Source: Gammaproteobacteria bacterium
GTDB taxonomy: Bacteria > Pseudomonadota > Gammaproteobacteria > Steroidobacterales > Steroidobacteraceae
Length of the DNA stretch: 64,000 nucleotides
Assembly (NCBI GenBank): GCA_947452065.1
Contig: CANGBB010000002.1
Coordinates: 310,001 to 374,000, forward strand
Direction: 5' to 3'
The translations under genes were made by a program, and so were the position numbers. Positions 18,222 through 28,495 of the stretch are shown here, one piece after another; position 1 is the stretch's first letter, and every line of letters starts with the position of its first letter. The notes beneath the pieces were generated by a model. It was not told the DNA's origin. It made no database searches and saw nothing but the letters and a program-made list of their open reading frames with translations.

Positions 18222-20600
18222 GTGGCGCACTCTAGCAGCAAGTGGCCGTCGCTGGCAGACGGTGGACTGGAATTGGGGCGTGTGGCTGCGGCCCTGCTTG
18301 CCGGCACCGTTTTGGCCCTGTTCATCGAGGCCGCCGGCCTGCTGGACGCGATCCTGCTCCCGGCCGGCTTGCTGGCCCAGCGATGGGCGCTGGCGGGCTT
18401 TCTGGTCATCCTGATCGCGTGGGGCATACCTCGACCGATCCGCTTGCCGCTGGCTGGCTTTTTGGTCGGACTGTGGATGGCGCTGTCACCGCTGGCCGAG
18501 TACCACCGACACCTGTTGAGTGAGACCCACGCCGCAGCAGATCGGTGGTTGGTCGCGGCACGCGTGCTCTCCATCCCGGAACGCAGTGGTGCTGATATGA
18601 GCTTCATTGCCGAGCTCGTGCCGGCACGGCCGCCCGTTGTCAATGCGAGCGCTGCACCCGCGGAGCCTTCGTGGCCACTGCGGGTGCGGTTGCAGTGGCG
18701 GCGGGCGCCTAGGGTCTTGGTGGGCGAGATCTGGCAGTTGCCCGTCACCCTCAGTCCGCTGAGCAGCCCTCGCAATCCGGGGCAGGGCTGGTTCGATCGC
18801 CAGTCGTTACGCGCCGGTCTGCATGCCAGCGGTACGGTGCTCGACTCGCGTCTGATCACGCGCTTGAATTCTGCACCGCTCTCCATCGACGCGGTCCGTT
18901 CCTGGTTCGCAACGCGCATCCATGCCGCCATACCCGAGCGTGACAGCGCCGCATTGCTGGTGGCACTGGCGGTCGGCGATACGCAATACGTGTCACGTGA
19001 ACAGTGGCGTGTGTTCAATGCCACAGGCATCACACACCTGATTGCCATCTCCGGTCTGCATGTCACGCTATTCAGCCTGCTGACGGCGGCGCTGGCTCGC
19101 CGTGTCTGGGCTGGCCTGCCAAGGTTGTGGCCACGCGTGCGACGCGAACACTGCGCGGCACTCACCGGTGTGATGGCCGCCTGGGGCTATGCGCTGCTGT
19201 CGGGATTTTCAGTGCCCGCCCAACGCACGCTGATCATGCTGGCCACCTGGCATGGGCTGCGCTGTCTGGCCCGTCCCGCTGCCGCCGCTCCGGCGCTGGC
19301 TGTCGCGGTCATTGTCGTGCTGCTGCTTGATCCGCTGGCACCACTGGGCGCCGGCTTCTGGTTGTCATTCTCGGCCGTCGCAGTGCTGATACACGCCTTG
19401 CCGATCGCTGCCGCGCCTCAAGGCAGGAATCTCATGCAGCGCGCTGTGCATGCCGCCAAGGAACTCTGGCGCACGCAGTGGCGTGTGGCGCTCGGACTGC
19501 TGCCGGTGACGCTGGCCGTGTTCGGCAGCGCCTCAGTAGCGGGGCTGTACGTGAACCTTCTGGCCATACCGCTGTTCAGCTTCGCGCTGGTACCGCTGAT
19601 CCTGTGCAGTCTGCCGCTGTTGCCTCTTTGGGCTTCAGCTGCGCATGGGTTATTGCAGGCTGCGGCCCATATCGCCACCTTGATGATGCCCTGGCTGACG
19701 CGCGCCGCTGATTGGGATCATGCGCTGTGGCGTATGCAGGCCCCGCCCTGGGCGGTGCTGTTGGCGGTGCCGGCCGTGTGGCTGCTACTACTGCCGGGAC
19801 GATGGTTCGTGCGCAGCAGCGCCTGTTGCGCTTTATTGCCACTGCTGTGGCCGCAGTCCACTTCGCCTGCGTCCGGCGAGTTCATCGCCACCGTGCTCGA
19901 TACCGGCATCAGTCAGTCCATCATCGTGCGCACTGCTCACCATGCGCTGCTCTACGACAACGGTGAGCACTGGGGCAGTGACGGGATGCTCACTCGCAAT
20001 GTGTTATTGCCCGCCTTGCGCGACATGCGGCTGCGCGAACTCGATCGTGTCGTGATGCCGCGCTTGGACAACGATCGCGCTGCCGGGCTGGCTGCACTGG
20101 CCTCCGAGAATGCAGTCACTCGTTGGCAGGCGAGTGGTGCGGTGCTGGATTTGCCACCTGAATTCGCGCCCTGTCTGGCTGGCGAGCGCTGGCTGTGGGA
20201 TGGCGTGCAGTTCGAGAGCCTGTTGGATGACGAGTGCGTGATTCGTATCAGCGTTCCGCGCAAAGATCAGTCAGCCGGCGGCGCTACGATGCTTCTGGCC
20301 CCCGAGATTGATCGCGCCGCGCAGCAGCGCCTTCTGGACAACGGTCCGGTGCACAGTGATGTGTTGCTGGTGCCGCGCCATGCTGCCGCTATTGCCCATC
20401 TGCCTGCGTTCCGCGCGGCCACTGGTGCGCGCTGGGCCGTAGTGGCGCAGTCGCGTCGCGGTGCCAGCACGGCCGCCGTGCAGCGCACGCTGACGGCCTG
20501 GCAGCAGGGTGGGGCGCAGCTGTGGATCACGGGCGTCTCCGGTGCCGTCGAGATCCACGGCCGGGGCGGACAGATCGACCTGCGGCCGGCCGGGCGCTGA
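18222..20600 (+). CDS. comEC: ComEC/Rec2-family DNA-uptake channel with degenerate C-terminal domain
   Basis: Inner-membrane channel for single-stranded DNA uptake in natural competence. About 793 residues from the GTG at 18222; a GTG at 18282 is also possible. N-terminal hydrophobic helices lead to a DUF4131-like periplasmic domain, then the Competence domain with AISGLHVTLFS and a polytopic core. The C-terminal metallo-beta-lactamase-like domain is recognisable (VLDTGISQSIIV, ALLYDNGEH), but the metal-site region that normally reads SHxDxDHxGG is PRLDNDRAAG. The later PHHGS-like site is PRHAA and the LTGD-like site LAPE. The nuclease function is therefore probably lost. Confidence 0.85.
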   Translation: MAHSSSKWPSLADGGLELGRVAAALLAGTVLALFIEAAGLLDAILLPAGLLAQRWALAGFLVILIAWGIPRPIRLPLAGFLVGLWMALSPLAEYHRHLLSETHAAADRWLVAARVLSIPERSGADMSFIAELVPARPPVVNASAAPAEPSWPLRVRLQWRRAPRVLVGEIWQLPVTLSPLSSPRNPGQGWFDRQSLRAGLHASGTVLDSRLITRLNSAPLSIDAVRSWFATRIHAAIPERDSAALLVALAVGDTQYVSREQWRVFNATGITHLIAISGLHVTLFSLLTAALARRVWAGLPRLWPRVRREHCAALTGVMAAWGYALLSGFSVPAQRTLIMLATWHGLRCLARPAAAAPALAVAVIVVLLLDPLAPLGAGFWLSFSAVAVLIHALPIAAAPQGRNLMQRAVHAAKELWRTQWRVALGLLPVTLAVFGSASVAGLYVNLLAIPLFSFALVPLILCSLPLLPLWASAAHGLLQAAAHIATLMMPWLTRAADWDHALWRMQAPPWAVLLAVPAVWLLLLPGRWFVRSSACCALLPLLWPQSTSPASGEFIATVLDTGISQSIIVRTAHHALLYDNGEHWGSDGMLTRNVLLPALRDMRLRELDRVVMPRLDNDRAAGLAALASENAVTRWQASGAVLDLPPEFAPCLAGERWLWDGVQFESLLDDECVIRISVPRKDQSAGGATMLLAPEIDRAAQQRLLDNGPVHSDVLLVPRHAAAIAHLPAFRAATGARWAVVAQSRRGASTAAVQRTLTAWQQGGAQLWITGVSGAVEIHGRGGQIDLRPAGR

Positions 20601-20669
20601 CAAAGGCGGTTATCCGGGACGCTGTTTGGGTATCATCCCGGGCTGGCATCGGGAGTGGTTGCAGCAGCA

Positions 20670-21290
20670 ATGTGGGAGATAGTGCGCGCCGGCGGGCCCA
20701 TGATGTGGCCCATCATCGCCTGCTCGGTGGTTGCCGCCGCCATCATCTTGGAACGTCTCTGGACGCTGCAGAAAAAGCGCGTCCTGCCGCCGGATCTAAC
20801 CCGTAAAGCCTCCGCGCTGCTGGAGGCCGGCCAGGTCAGCGACAAGGTGGTGCAGGCGCTGGCGCGCAATTCGCCGCTCGGCGGTGTGCTGGCCGCTTTG
20901 CTTGAATCGCGCCATCTGCCCCATGCGGCCATGGTTGAACGGGTCCAGGACACGGGGCGTCATGTGGCCTTTGAACTCGAGCGCTACCTCAATACCTTGG
21001 GCACCATCGCAGGTGTCTCGCCGCTCTTGGGTCTGCTGGGCACGGTGTCGGGCATCATCAAGTCATTCAATGCCATCACTGCAGGCGGCCTCGGTGACCC
21101 GCAGGTGTTGTCCGGCGGCATCGCCGAAGCGCTGATCTGTACTGCCGCCGGTCTCAGCGTCGCAATCCCCTCCCTGATCGCCTTCCGTTATCTCCGGGGA
21201 CGGGTGGAGCGACTGATCATCGACATCGAAAAAGAAGTGATGCGCTTGTCCGACACCGTCGGCAGCTTGGCATCTGCGGGCAAATCATGA
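20670..21290 (+). CDS. exbB: ExbB/TolQ-family proton channel protein
   Basis: Inner-membrane component of an ExbB-ExbD proton-driven energiser. About 206 residues with three hydrophobic segments: near the N-terminus (MMWPIIACSVVAAAIILERL), GTIAGVSPLLGLLGTVSGII, and ALICTAAGLSVAIPSLIAF, the usual MotA/TolQ/ExbB pattern. The start at 20670 is preferred; a GTG five codons upstream is possible. It overlaps exbD by 4 bases. The exbB-exbD pair next to msbA-lpxK is common in gammaproteobacteria; tonB is not here. Confidence 0.9.
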   Translation: MWEIVRAGGPMMWPIIACSVVAAAIILERLWTLQKKRVLPPDLTRKASALLEAGQVSDKVVQALARNSPLGGVLAALLESRHLPHAAMVERVQDTGRHVAFELERYLNTLGTIAGVSPLLGLLGTVSGIIKSFNAITAGGLGDPQVLSGGIAEALICTAAGLSVAIPSLIAFRYLRGRVERLIIDIEKEVMRLSDTVGSLASAGKS

Positions 21291-21721
21291 ACCTGCGGCC
21301 ACGACGCAGCGAAGATCCCGAGATCAACCTGATTTCGCTGATCGATATCCTGCTCGTGCTGGTTTTGTTTTTCCTGCTCTCGACCACCTTTGCCGTCGAT
21401 GGTCGTCTGCGCATCAAGCTGCCGCAGGCCAGCTCGGTGCCGCTGCAGCGCACCGGCAACGAACCGCTCATCATCACGGTCACGGCTGCGGGCACCTACC
21501 TCGTCAACGGGCGCGAGCTGGTGAATGCCAGCGCTGACACGCTGCGTGCCGCCATTCTCAAGCTCGCCGGTGAGCGGCGTGATCTGAGTACCAGCATCCG
21601 CGCCGACGGCCATGCCACGCACCAGACCGTGGTCACCGCGATGGATGTGCTCTCGCAGCTGGGTTTCACGCAGCTGAACATTGTCACCACCACGCGCGAT
21701 GCGGACACCGGCAGGTCCTGA
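21287..21721 (+). CDS. exbD: ExbD/TolR-family protein
   Basis: A 144-residue partner of ExbB with one N-terminal membrane helix (INLISLIDILLVLVLFFLLSTTF) carrying the conserved aspartate in SLIDILLVL needed for proton coupling, and a periplasmic domain. It overlaps exbB by 4 bases and ends 7 bases before msbA. It may serve the TonB-dependent receptor encoded about 27 kb downstream, but this is not shown. Confidence 0.92.
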   Translation: MNLRPRRSEDPEINLISLIDILLVLVLFFLLSTTFAVDGRLRIKLPQASSVPLQRTGNEPLIITVTAAGTYLVNGRELVNASADTLRAAILKLAGERRDLSTSIRADGHATHQTVVTAMDVLSQLGFTQLNIVTTTRDADTGRS

Positions 21722-21728
21722 CTCAGCC

Positions 21729-23495
21729 ATGAGCACTGATTCCAAGCGCAACACGGTTGCTGATCCACGCTACGCACCCGGTACGGTGTATCGGCGCCTG
21801 CTGAGCTATGTCTGGCCGCACTGGCGCATGTATGCGTTTGGCGTCGTGGGCATGCTGCTGTACTCGGGCAGCCAGTTCTACACCGTGAGGCTTGTGCAGC
21901 TGCTAGCTGAAAGACTCTCGGTGGGTGATCACCACATCCTCAAATGGCTGCCGTTGATGATGATGGGCTTGTTCGTGCTGCGTGGTCTCGGCGACTTCAT
22001 GGCCAACTACTTCCCGGGCTGGGTGGGGCGACAGGTCATCAAATCGCTCCGCACCGAACTGTTCGCCAAGTACATGACTCTGCCGACCGGTTACTACGAC
22101 CGCGAGTCCTCCGGCCAAATGCTCACGCGACTGACCTACACCATCGAACTGCTGGCCGAGTCCGTCACCAACTCCGTCACGGTGCTGTTCCGCGATTCAA
22201 TCACGGTGGCCGGACTGATCGGTTACCTGTTCTACCTTGACTGGAAACTGACCTGCGCCTCATTAATGGTTGCGCCGCTCATCGCTGCCATGGTCCGCGG
22301 CGTCAACCAGCGTCTGCGCCGCTACAGCGCTCGCATCATGCAATCGGTCAGTGACGTCACGCGGGTTGCCAAGGAAGCGCTGGATGCACACCGGGTGGTG
22401 AAGGTCTTCAATGCGCAGCGCCATCTGGCTGCCACGCTGGAGGCGGCCAACGAGCGCAACCGCCACAGCAACATGCGGCTCGTGTCGGTGCGTTCCAGCA
22501 GCAATCCCATCGTGCAAATGATCTCCGTATTGGGACTGGCGACGATGTTGTACATCGCCTGGCTCCGCATCGAAGTCGGCAGCATGGAGGTCAAGAGTCT
22601 CGCCACCTATCTGGCCGCGCTCATGCTGATTCCTGAAGCGCTCAAGCGCCTGATGAGTGTCGTCGGCCCGCTGCAGCAGGGCATCGCTGCCGGTGCCGAT
22701 GTCTTCACTGCGCTCGACACGCCCGCCGAACCCGCCGGCGGCGAACGCGTCATGGTGCGTGCCCGCGGCGAGGTCGAGTTCCGCGGTCTGAGTTTCGCCT
22801 ATGCGTCGGACCGGCCCGCGGTTCTCGACAATATCAACCTGCGCGTGCCGGCCGGCTCCACCGTGGCCATCGTCGGGCGCTCGGGCAGCGGCAAGAGCAC
22901 GCTGGTGTCGCTGCTACCGCGCTTCTATGACCCTTCGGCCGGCCAAATTCTGCTCGATGGCATCGACATCCGCGATCTGTCGCTGCATGACCTGCGCGCT
23001 CAGATGAGCATGGTCAGTCAGGAGATCGTGGTCTTCGACGACACCATCCGTAACAACATCCTCTTCGGTGCCCAGGGTGTCAGCGACGCCGACGTGGAGG
23101 CTGCGGCATTCGCAGCCCATGTGAGTGAATTCGTCGCAGACATGCCGCTGAAGCTCGATACGCCCACCGGTGATCGCGGTATGCAGCTCTCTGGCGGGCA
23201 GCGCCAGCGCATCGCGATCGCTCGCGCCCTGTTGCGCAACACGCCGCTGCTGATCCTCGACGAAGCCACTTCCTCGCTGGATACTGCGGCCGAACGTCAT
23301 ATTCAATCCGCGCTTGAGGAACTGGTGAAGAACCGCACGACGTTCATCATCGCGCATCGTCTCTCGACCATTGAGCACGCCGACCTGATCGTCGTCATGC
23401 AGGAAGGGCGCATCGTCGAGACGGGTACACACACCGAACTGCTGGCCCGCGCGGGTGCCTACGCCACGCTGCACCGTCTGCAGTTCAACGTCTGA
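21729..23495 (+). CDS. msbA: Lipid A export ATP-binding/permease protein MsbA
   Basis: ABC exporter that flips core-lipid A across the inner membrane. It is 588 residues: six-helix transmembrane domain, then nucleotide-binding domain with VGRSGSGKSTL (Walker A), LSGGQRQRIAIARAL (signature), LLILDEATSSLD (Walker B) and IAHRLSTI. The start at 21729 (MSTDSKRNT) is chosen over the ORF-track start inside exbD. It is followed by lpxK, the standard msbA-lpxK pair. Confidence 0.95.
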   Translation: MSTDSKRNTVADPRYAPGTVYRRLLSYVWPHWRMYAFGVVGMLLYSGSQFYTVRLVQLLAERLSVGDHHILKWLPLMMMGLFVLRGLGDFMANYFPGWVGRQVIKSLRTELFAKYMTLPTGYYDRESSGQMLTRLTYTIELLAESVTNSVTVLFRDSITVAGLIGYLFYLDWKLTCASLMVAPLIAAMVRGVNQRLRRYSARIMQSVSDVTRVAKEALDAHRVVKVFNAQRHLAATLEAANERNRHSNMRLVSVRSSSNPIVQMISVLGLATMLYIAWLRIEVGSMEVKSLATYLAALMLIPEALKRLMSVVGPLQQGIAAGADVFTALDTPAEPAGGERVMVRARGEVEFRGLSFAYASDRPAVLDNINLRVPAGSTVAIVGRSGSGKSTLVSLLPRFYDPSAGQILLDGIDIRDLSLHDLRAQMSMVSQEIVVFDDTIRNNILFGAQGVSDADVEAAAFAAHVSEFVADMPLKLDTPTGDRGMQLSGGQRQRIAIARALLRNTPLLILDEATSSLDTAAERHIQSALEELVKNRTTFIIAHRLSTIEHADLIVVMQEGRIVETGTHTELLARAGAYATLHRLQFNV

Positions 23496-23516
23496 TCGCA
23501 CGACGGCCGGCAGCGC

Positions 23517-24686
23517 ATGGAAGCCTGGCTGAATTCCATCTGGTACGGACCACGCAAGGCGCCATGGCTGCTGAGGCCACTGGCGTGGCTGTTCGCGGCG
23601 CTGGTTGCGCTGCGACGCCTCGCCTATGCGCGAGGCTGGTTTCGCTCCACGCGATTACCGCTCCCGGTCATCGTGGTCGGTAACCTCACCGTCGGCGGCA
23701 CCGGCAAGACGCCGCTGACGCTGTGGTTGGTCGAACAGTTGCAGCAGCGCGGTCTGCGACCCGCTGTAGTAATGCGTGGCTATGGCGGCTCCTGCGCCCG
23801 CAGCGGCCGGACAACGCGTGTGACCGCCACGCATTCCGCGGCAGAAGTGGGTGACGAAGCATTGCTGATCGCGCAGCGATCGGGCTGCATCGTGGTGGTC
23901 GCGCGAGATCGTGTGGCCGCTGCGCGTCACGCCATCGATGAAGGCGCGCAGCTCATCATTGCGGACGACGGCTTGCAGCACCTGCGGTTGCGGCGTGATC
24001 TGGAGATCATCGTCGTGGACGGCGTGCGCCGCTTTGGCAATGGCTGGATGCTGCCCGCCGGTCCGCTGCGCGAGCCACTGCAGCGGCTCGGCGGTAACGC
24101 AATCGTGGTGCAGAACGGTGGCGAGACGCCGGTATGCGCCGGCGCTTTGCGTATGCAGGTGACCGGCAACAGTTTGCGGCGTGTGGATGGTCAGGGCAGT
24201 CCCGAGCCCTTGAGCGCATGGCGTCATCGGTCGGTGCATGCGCTGGCCGCAATCGGCAATCCCGATCGCTTCTTCGCGCTGCTCGAGTCGGCTGGCCTGC
24301 AGCTCGACCGCCATGTCCTGCCTGACCATCACGCACTGACGCCGCAGGTGCTGCAGCGACACCAGGGTCATCCGCTGCTGATGACTGAGAAGGATGCAGT
24401 AAAATGCCGCGGCTTTGCTCAACCTGAACACTGGTATCTACCGGTTCAGGCCATATTTTCGGACACCGACACGCACCGCCTGCTGGGGAGAATCATGATG
24501 GAAGCACGTCTGCTGGATCTGCTGGTATGTCCCCTGTGCAAGGGCCCGCTGGTCTTCGACAAGTCATCGCAGGAACTGGTGTGCCGTGCCGAGCGGCTGG
24601 CCTATCCGGTGCGCGACGGCATCCCCGTGATGCTCGAAGAAGAGGCGCGTCAGCTCCCCGCCGACGATCCGCGCCTGGCGCGTTGA
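23517..24686 (+). CDS. lpxK: Tetraacyldisaccharide 4'-kinase fused in frame to a Trm112-like domain
   Basis: LpxK phosphorylates the 4' position of the lipid A disaccharide at the inner membrane. Residues 1-326 are LpxK: an N-terminal hydrophobic stretch, the P-loop [17 protein letters not shown] and the C-terminal box MTEKDAVKC. With no stop codon, the frame continues into a 63-residue Trm112/YcaR-like zinc-ribbon protein ([33 protein letters not shown]). A good internal ribosome site (GGGGAG) precedes ATGATG at 24495/24498, so the small protein may also be made alone. In most relatives these are two genes. Confidence 0.88.
   Translation: MEAWLNSIWYGPRKAPWLLRPLAWLFAALVALRRLAYARGWFRSTRLPLPVIVVGNLTVGGTGKTPLTLWLVEQLQQRGLRPAVVMRGYGGSCARSGRTTRVTATHSAAEVGDEALLIAQRSGCIVVVARDRVAAARHAIDEGAQLIIADDGLQHLRLRRDLEIIVVDGVRRFGNGWMLPAGPLREPLQRLGGNAIVVQNGGETPVCAGALRMQVTGNSLRRVDGQGSPEPLSAWRHRSVHALAAIGNPDRFFALLESAGLQLDRHVLPDHHALTPQVLQRHQGHPLLMTEKDAVKCRGFAQPEHWYLPVQAIFSDTDTHRLLGRIMMEARLLDLLVCPLCKGPLVFDKSSQELVCRAERLAYPVRDGIPVMLEEEARQLPADDPRLAR
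24495..24686 (+). CDS. Trm112/YcaR-like protein, internal in-frame start
   Basis: COG2835-type small protein of about 63 residues. It begins [19 protein letters not shown] and ends with the [11 protein letters not shown] motif. Only CPLC and one later cysteine are present, as in YcaR. It is normally a separate gene between lpxK and kdsB, exactly this position. Here it is in frame with, and part of, the lpxK ORF. The GGGGAG four bases before the ATG supports independent initiation. Confidence 0.65.
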   Translation: MMEARLLDLLVCPLCKGPLVFDKSSQELVCRAERLAYPVRDGIPVMLEEEARQLPADDPRLAR

Positions 24687-24721
24687 GCAGCTCCGGCACG
24701 CACGCTCGACGGCCAGCCATC

Positions 24722-25483
24722 ATGAGCACTGCCTTCAAGATCGTCATTCCGGCCCGCTACGCATCTACACGTCTGCCCGGCAAGCCGCTGATCGAACTCG
24801 CTGGCCGACCGATGATCCAGTGGGTCTACGAGCGGGCCTGCTACGCCGGCGCAGCGCACGTGGTGGTCGCAACCGATGACGAACGCATTGCCAGCGTCGC
24901 GCGCGGCTTCGGTGCCGATGTGTCCATGACCGATGCCAGCCATGTCTCCGGATCGGATCGCATCGCAGAGGTGGCTCGCACGCGTGGCTGGGGCGCGCAG
25001 GACATTGTGGTCAATGTGCAGGGCGACGAGCCGATGCTGCCCGCCGTGTTGATCGCACAGGCCGCCGCTCTGCTGGCCACTTGGCCACAAGCGGACATCG
25101 CCACTCTGGCCACGCCGATCACCAGCCTGAAAGCATTCATGGATCCGAATGTGGTGAAGGTGGTGACTGATCGCACGCAGCGTGCGTTGTACTTCAGTCG
25201 TGCGCCCATCCCCTGGCAGCGCGATGGTGCTCCCGCGGGAATCAGCAGTCAGCAGAGCTTTGCTGATGCGCGCCGGCACATCGGTTTGTACGCCTACCGC
25301 GTCGCATCGCTGCTGCGGCTCTCATCGTTGGCGCCCACGCCTCACGAACAAGCCGAAAAGCTCGAGCAACTCCGGGCGCTGGAGAACGGCATGGACATCC
25401 GGGTCGCGGACGCGGCTGAACCGCCGGGCCCGGACGTCAATACCGCCGACGATCTGCAGCGCGTGCAGTCACTGCTGCGCTGA
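24722..25483 (+). CDS. kdsB: 3-deoxy-manno-octulosonate cytidylyltransferase
   Basis: Activates KDO as CMP-KDO for lipopolysaccharide inner-core assembly. It is 253 residues with N-terminal VIPARYASTRLPGKPL, the nucleotide-binding motif, and NVQGDEPM and HIGLYAYR segments typical of KdsB. The start at 24722 (MSTAFKIVIPARY) is set by family comparison; the longer ORF starts inside the Trm112 part. It completes the msbA-lpxK-ycaR-kdsB lipid A/KDO block and converges on rne. Confidence 0.96.
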   Translation: MSTAFKIVIPARYASTRLPGKPLIELAGRPMIQWVYERACYAGAAHVVVATDDERIASVARGFGADVSMTDASHVSGSDRIAEVARTRGWGAQDIVVNVQGDEPMLPAVLIAQAAALLATWPQADIATLATPITSLKAFMDPNVVKVVTDRTQRALYFSRAPIPWQRDGAPAGISSQQSFADARRHIGLYAYRVASLLRLSSLAPTPHEQAEKLEQLRALENGMDIRVADAAEPPGPDVNTADDLQRVQSLLR

Positions 25484-25506
25484 GCTGCAGATCGCTGACG
25501 TTTCGC

Positions 25507-28107
25507 TTACTCGTCGCGGCGCTGGCCGTCGCTGCGCCAAACCGTCGGCGAGGGTGAGGAAGACCACACCACCTGCTTGGGTTCAGCCGGTGCCGCTGCG
25601 GGCGTCGGTGAAGCGACGGGTGCCACTGCGGGTGCCGGCGAGGGCGCCGGTGCCGGTACAGGTGCTGGTGCAGGCGCCGGCGCCGGTGCCGGAGCACTGG
25701 CTGGCTCGGACGACCACGACGACACTTCCGGTGCGCGCGGTGCTGCGGTTTCCGTAGCGCCACCAGTCCAGCTCATTGGGCTGCGCGGCAGCGGCGGTGC
25801 ATCCAGATGCGTCTCCGGAGCCCGCGACACCTCACCCGATGAGCTGAAGCCCACATCGCCACCCGCCGGAGCACTGCTCTGGCCAGCGGATGCATCGCCA
25901 CCTTCCGTGGCGCCGGTCAGCTCACGCTGAGCGCGATTGGCTCCACCGCGGCGGCGACGACCGCCGCGACGCGAACGGCGTCCAGTGCGCTCGCCTTCCT
26001 CGCGCGGCGGTGCGCCTTCCGCACCGTTGGTCGGCAAGGCTGCGCCGCGATTCTCAGTGTCTGCTGCTGCGTTCTCGCGGCTGCTTTCACGCGGGGGTGC
26101 TTCACGACGTGATTCCTGACGCGGCTGCTGTTCACGCCGCGCGTTGCCGGAGCGCTCACCGCGCTTCTCGCCGTCCTCACGGTCACGGCCCTGACGCGAA
26201 CGATCGCCGCGCTCCTGCCGCTCACCGTGCTCGCCACGGCCACCACGCTCACCACGTTCGCCGCGCTCATGGCGACGCGAGTCACCGTGTCCATCACGAC
26301 GTCCGCCGCTGCGATGCTCTGAACGACGCTCGCCGCGGCCTTCGCCGCCGCCGCGCTGTCCGCGCTTGCGAGCCGTGCCATCGTTGGCGGCCTCGGCGAC
26401 CACGCCGGTGCCAAACAGATAACGCCAGGCGCGCACCAGTATCCCGGTCTGCGACTGAGCGTCGGTACCCGCCGCAGCCCGTGAAGGCGCGGCGATGATC
26501 GGAGCGGGCGGGGGCACGATCGGCTGCACTGCCGGTGCCTCGGTCGGTGGCTTCTTCTCGCCGACGCTGGTCGGATCCGCCACCACCGGCGGCTGCGGAA
26601 TCTGGAAGCTCAGCTGATTGTTCTCGGGCAGACCCGCCTCGTCATCACGGACCCGGCGGATCGAATATTCCGGGGTCTGGATGTGCGGGTTCGGCACGAT
26701 GATGACTTCGGTGTGTGTCCGCGCGCCCAGCTCGTTGAGCCAGTCGCGCTTCTCGTTGATGAGGTAGGTGGCCACATCCACCGGCACCTGCACCACCACG
26801 CGGGAGGTGCGATCCTTGCGCGCATCCTCACCGATCAGGCGCAGGATCGACAGCGCCAGCGATTCCACGCTGCGGATGCTGCCGATGCCCGAGCAGCGCG
26901 GGCAGACCAGATGACTGGAGTCGCCGAGGCTGGGGCGCAGACGCTGCCGCGACATCTCCAGCAGCCCGAAGCGCGACAGCCGGCCGATCTGGATGCGTGC
27001 CTTGTCAGCGCGCATCGCATCGCGCAGCCGATCCTCGACGGCGCGCTGGTTCTTGCCGTCTTCCATGTCGATGAAGTCGATGACGATCAGGCCGCCGATG
27101 TCGCGGATGCGCAGCTGTCGCGCAATCTCGTCAGCCGCCTCGAGGTTGGTGTTGGTCGCCGTCGCCTCGATATCGCTCCCGCGCGTGGCGCGCGCCGAGT
27201 TGATGTCGATGGAGACCAGAGCCTCGGTGTAGTCGATGACCAGCGAGCCACCCGAGGGCAGCTGCACCTTGTGTGCATAGGCCGACTCGATCTGGTTCTC
27301 GATCTGATAGCGCGTGAACAGCGGAATGTCGTCGGTGTAGACCTTCAGCTTGCGCAGCATGTCCGCGGGCATCGAGCGCTGCATGTATTCGGCGGCCTTC
27401 TTGAAGGCCACCTCGTCGTCCACCAGGATCTCGCCGATGTCGTCGCTGAAGTAGTCGCGGAGCGAGCGGGTGACGGCATCGCCTTCCTGCCAGACCAGGA
27501 ACGGGGCCGGACGATCCTTGACCGCCAGCTCAATGGCATCCCACTGGCTCTTGAGGTTATCCAGATCCCACTGCAGCTCTTCGGCGCTGCGTCCCACGCC
27601 GGCCGTACGCACGATGGCGCCCATGCCTTCGGGCACCTTCAGCTGGTTCATGGCGTCCCGCAGTGCGTCGCGCTCCTCGCCCTCGACACGGCGGGACACG
27701 CCGCCCGCGCGCGGGTTGTTCGGCATCAGCACCAGGTACCGGCCGGCCAGGCTGATGAAGGTGGTCAGCGCTGCACCCTTGTTGCCGCGCTCCTCCTTCT
27801 CGACCTGAACCAGCAGTTCCTGACCCTCGGTGAGCAGGTCACGGATGCCGCGATTGCTGCCGCTGCCGGGGCGGAAATATTCCTTGGAGATTTCCTTCAG
27901 CGGCAGGAAGCCGTGGCGCTGCGCGCCGTAATCAACGAAGCAGGCTTCGAGCGACTGTTCGACGCGCGAGATGCGCGCCTTGTAGATGTTGGACTTCTTC
28001 TGTTCCCGCGAGGGGATTTCGATGCTGAGGTCGAATAGTTTCTGACCATCAACCAGAGCGACACGCAACTCTTCCTGCTGAGTTGCATTGACAAGCATTC
28101 TTTTCAT
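25507..28107 (-). CDS. rne: Ribonuclease E
   Basis: Endoribonuclease that initiates mRNA decay and processes rRNA and tRNA precursors. The first ~500 of 866 residues are the conserved catalytic core: start [20 protein letters not shown]1 domain, catalytic aspartates in [12 protein letters not shown] and VIDFIDM, and the Zn-link CPRCSGIG. The C-terminal third is low complexity, first Arg/Glu/Gly-rich (likely RNA binding), then Pro/Ala-rich. It is shorter than the E. coli enzyme and no degradosome-partner motifs were identified. It diverges from rluC as in E. coli. Confidence 0.96.
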   Translation of the reverse strand: MKRMLVNATQQEELRVALVDGQKLFDLSIEIPSREQKKSNIYKARISRVEQSLEACFVDYGAQRHGFLPLKEISKEYFRPGSGSNRGIRDLLTEGQELLVQVEKEERGNKGAALTTFISLAGRYLVLMPNNPRAGGVSRRVEGEERDALRDAMNQLKVPEGMGAIVRTAGVGRSAEELQWDLDNLKSQWDAIELAVKDRPAPFLVWQEGDAVTRSLRDYFSDDIGEILVDDEVAFKKAAEYMQRSMPADMLRKLKVYTDDIPLFTRYQIENQIESAYAHKVQLPSGGSLVIDYTEALVSIDINSARATRGSDIEATATNTNLEAADEIARQLRIRDIGGLIVIDFIDMEDGKNQRAVEDRLRDAMRADKARIQIGRLSRFGLLEMSRQRLRPSLGDSSHLVCPRCSGIGSIRSVESLALSILRLIGEDARKDRTSRVVVQVPVDVATYLINEKRDWLNELGARTHTEVIIVPNPHIQTPEYSIRRVRDDEAGLPENNQLSFQIPQPPVVADPTSVGEKKPPTEAPAVQPIVPPPAPIIAAPSRAAAGTDAQSQTGILVRAWRYLFGTGVVAEAANDGTARKRGQRGGGEGRGERRSEHRSGGRRDGHGDSRRHERGERGERGGRGEHGERQERGDRSRQGRDREDGEKRGERSGNARREQQPRQESRREAPPRESSRENAAADTENRGAALPTNGAEGAPPREEGERTGRRSRRGGRRRRGGANRAQRELTGATEGGDASAGQSSAPAGGDVGFSSSGEVSRAPETHLDAPPLPRSPMSWTGGATETAAPRAPEVSSWSSEPASAPAPAPAPAPAPVPAPAPSPAPAVAPVASPTPAAAPAEPKQVVWSSSPSPTVWRSDGQRRDE

Positions 28108-28495
28108 TGGACCCTACCGATTGGGCAAGCAGGGCCGACGACGGGTCGGGAATCCCAGAGATTATTGGGCGGCGCGGAAGCAAGTGCTTTGATAGCATCA
28201 CTTTTTGCATTGTCGCCGCGCGCTTTGCAGTTGCTCACAACAGCGAAGGCGGGCGCGCCGGAATCCTTGAGGGTCCACTGACCGGGTGCGTCCTGATGGC
28301 TCTGGTCTTATTTCTGGAGCCAGGTAGAGGACGCGACAGACAGGTCGGCCGACTCTTGCGCGATGGTCTCGTCACCGAGAACCAACTAACATGCGGCGTT
28401 CTGCCGCGATCTTGTGCCCGCCTTGAGCTGCGAGCGCCTTGGCGCCGGCCTAGGTCGGGACTTCCGGATTATAGGGTTTGACATACGTTAATTCA
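28108..28495. other. Intergenic region between rne and rluC, probable rne leader
   Basis: A 388-base gap between divergent genes. No convincing ORF is seen, although the track lists a 124-residue plus-strand frame (28107..28481) with no family features. In enterobacteria the long rne 5' leader mediates autoregulation by RNase E; a similar role here is inference from position. A TTGACA at 28478-28483 lies too close to the rluC ATG to serve it without a leaderless start. Confidence 0.5.
28189..28216 (-). promoter_or_regulatory. Candidate sigma70 promoter for rne
   Basis: On the minus strand GCGACA (28211-28216) is followed after 16 bases by an extended -10, TGCTATCAA, with hexamer TATCAA at 28189-28194. 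It would give a leader of roughly 75 bases before the rne ATG. The match is partial, so this is a weak prediction. Confidence 0.3.

Noticed and set aside
26683-28038. 451-residue plus-strand ORF across the rne coding region
   Set aside because: It mirrors the conserved RNase E catalytic core; the composition is that of an antisense frame.
28478-28483. TTGACA as a -35 element for rluC
   Set aside because: It lies 13 bases before the ATG, so transcription would start inside the gene; no matching -10 is seen.
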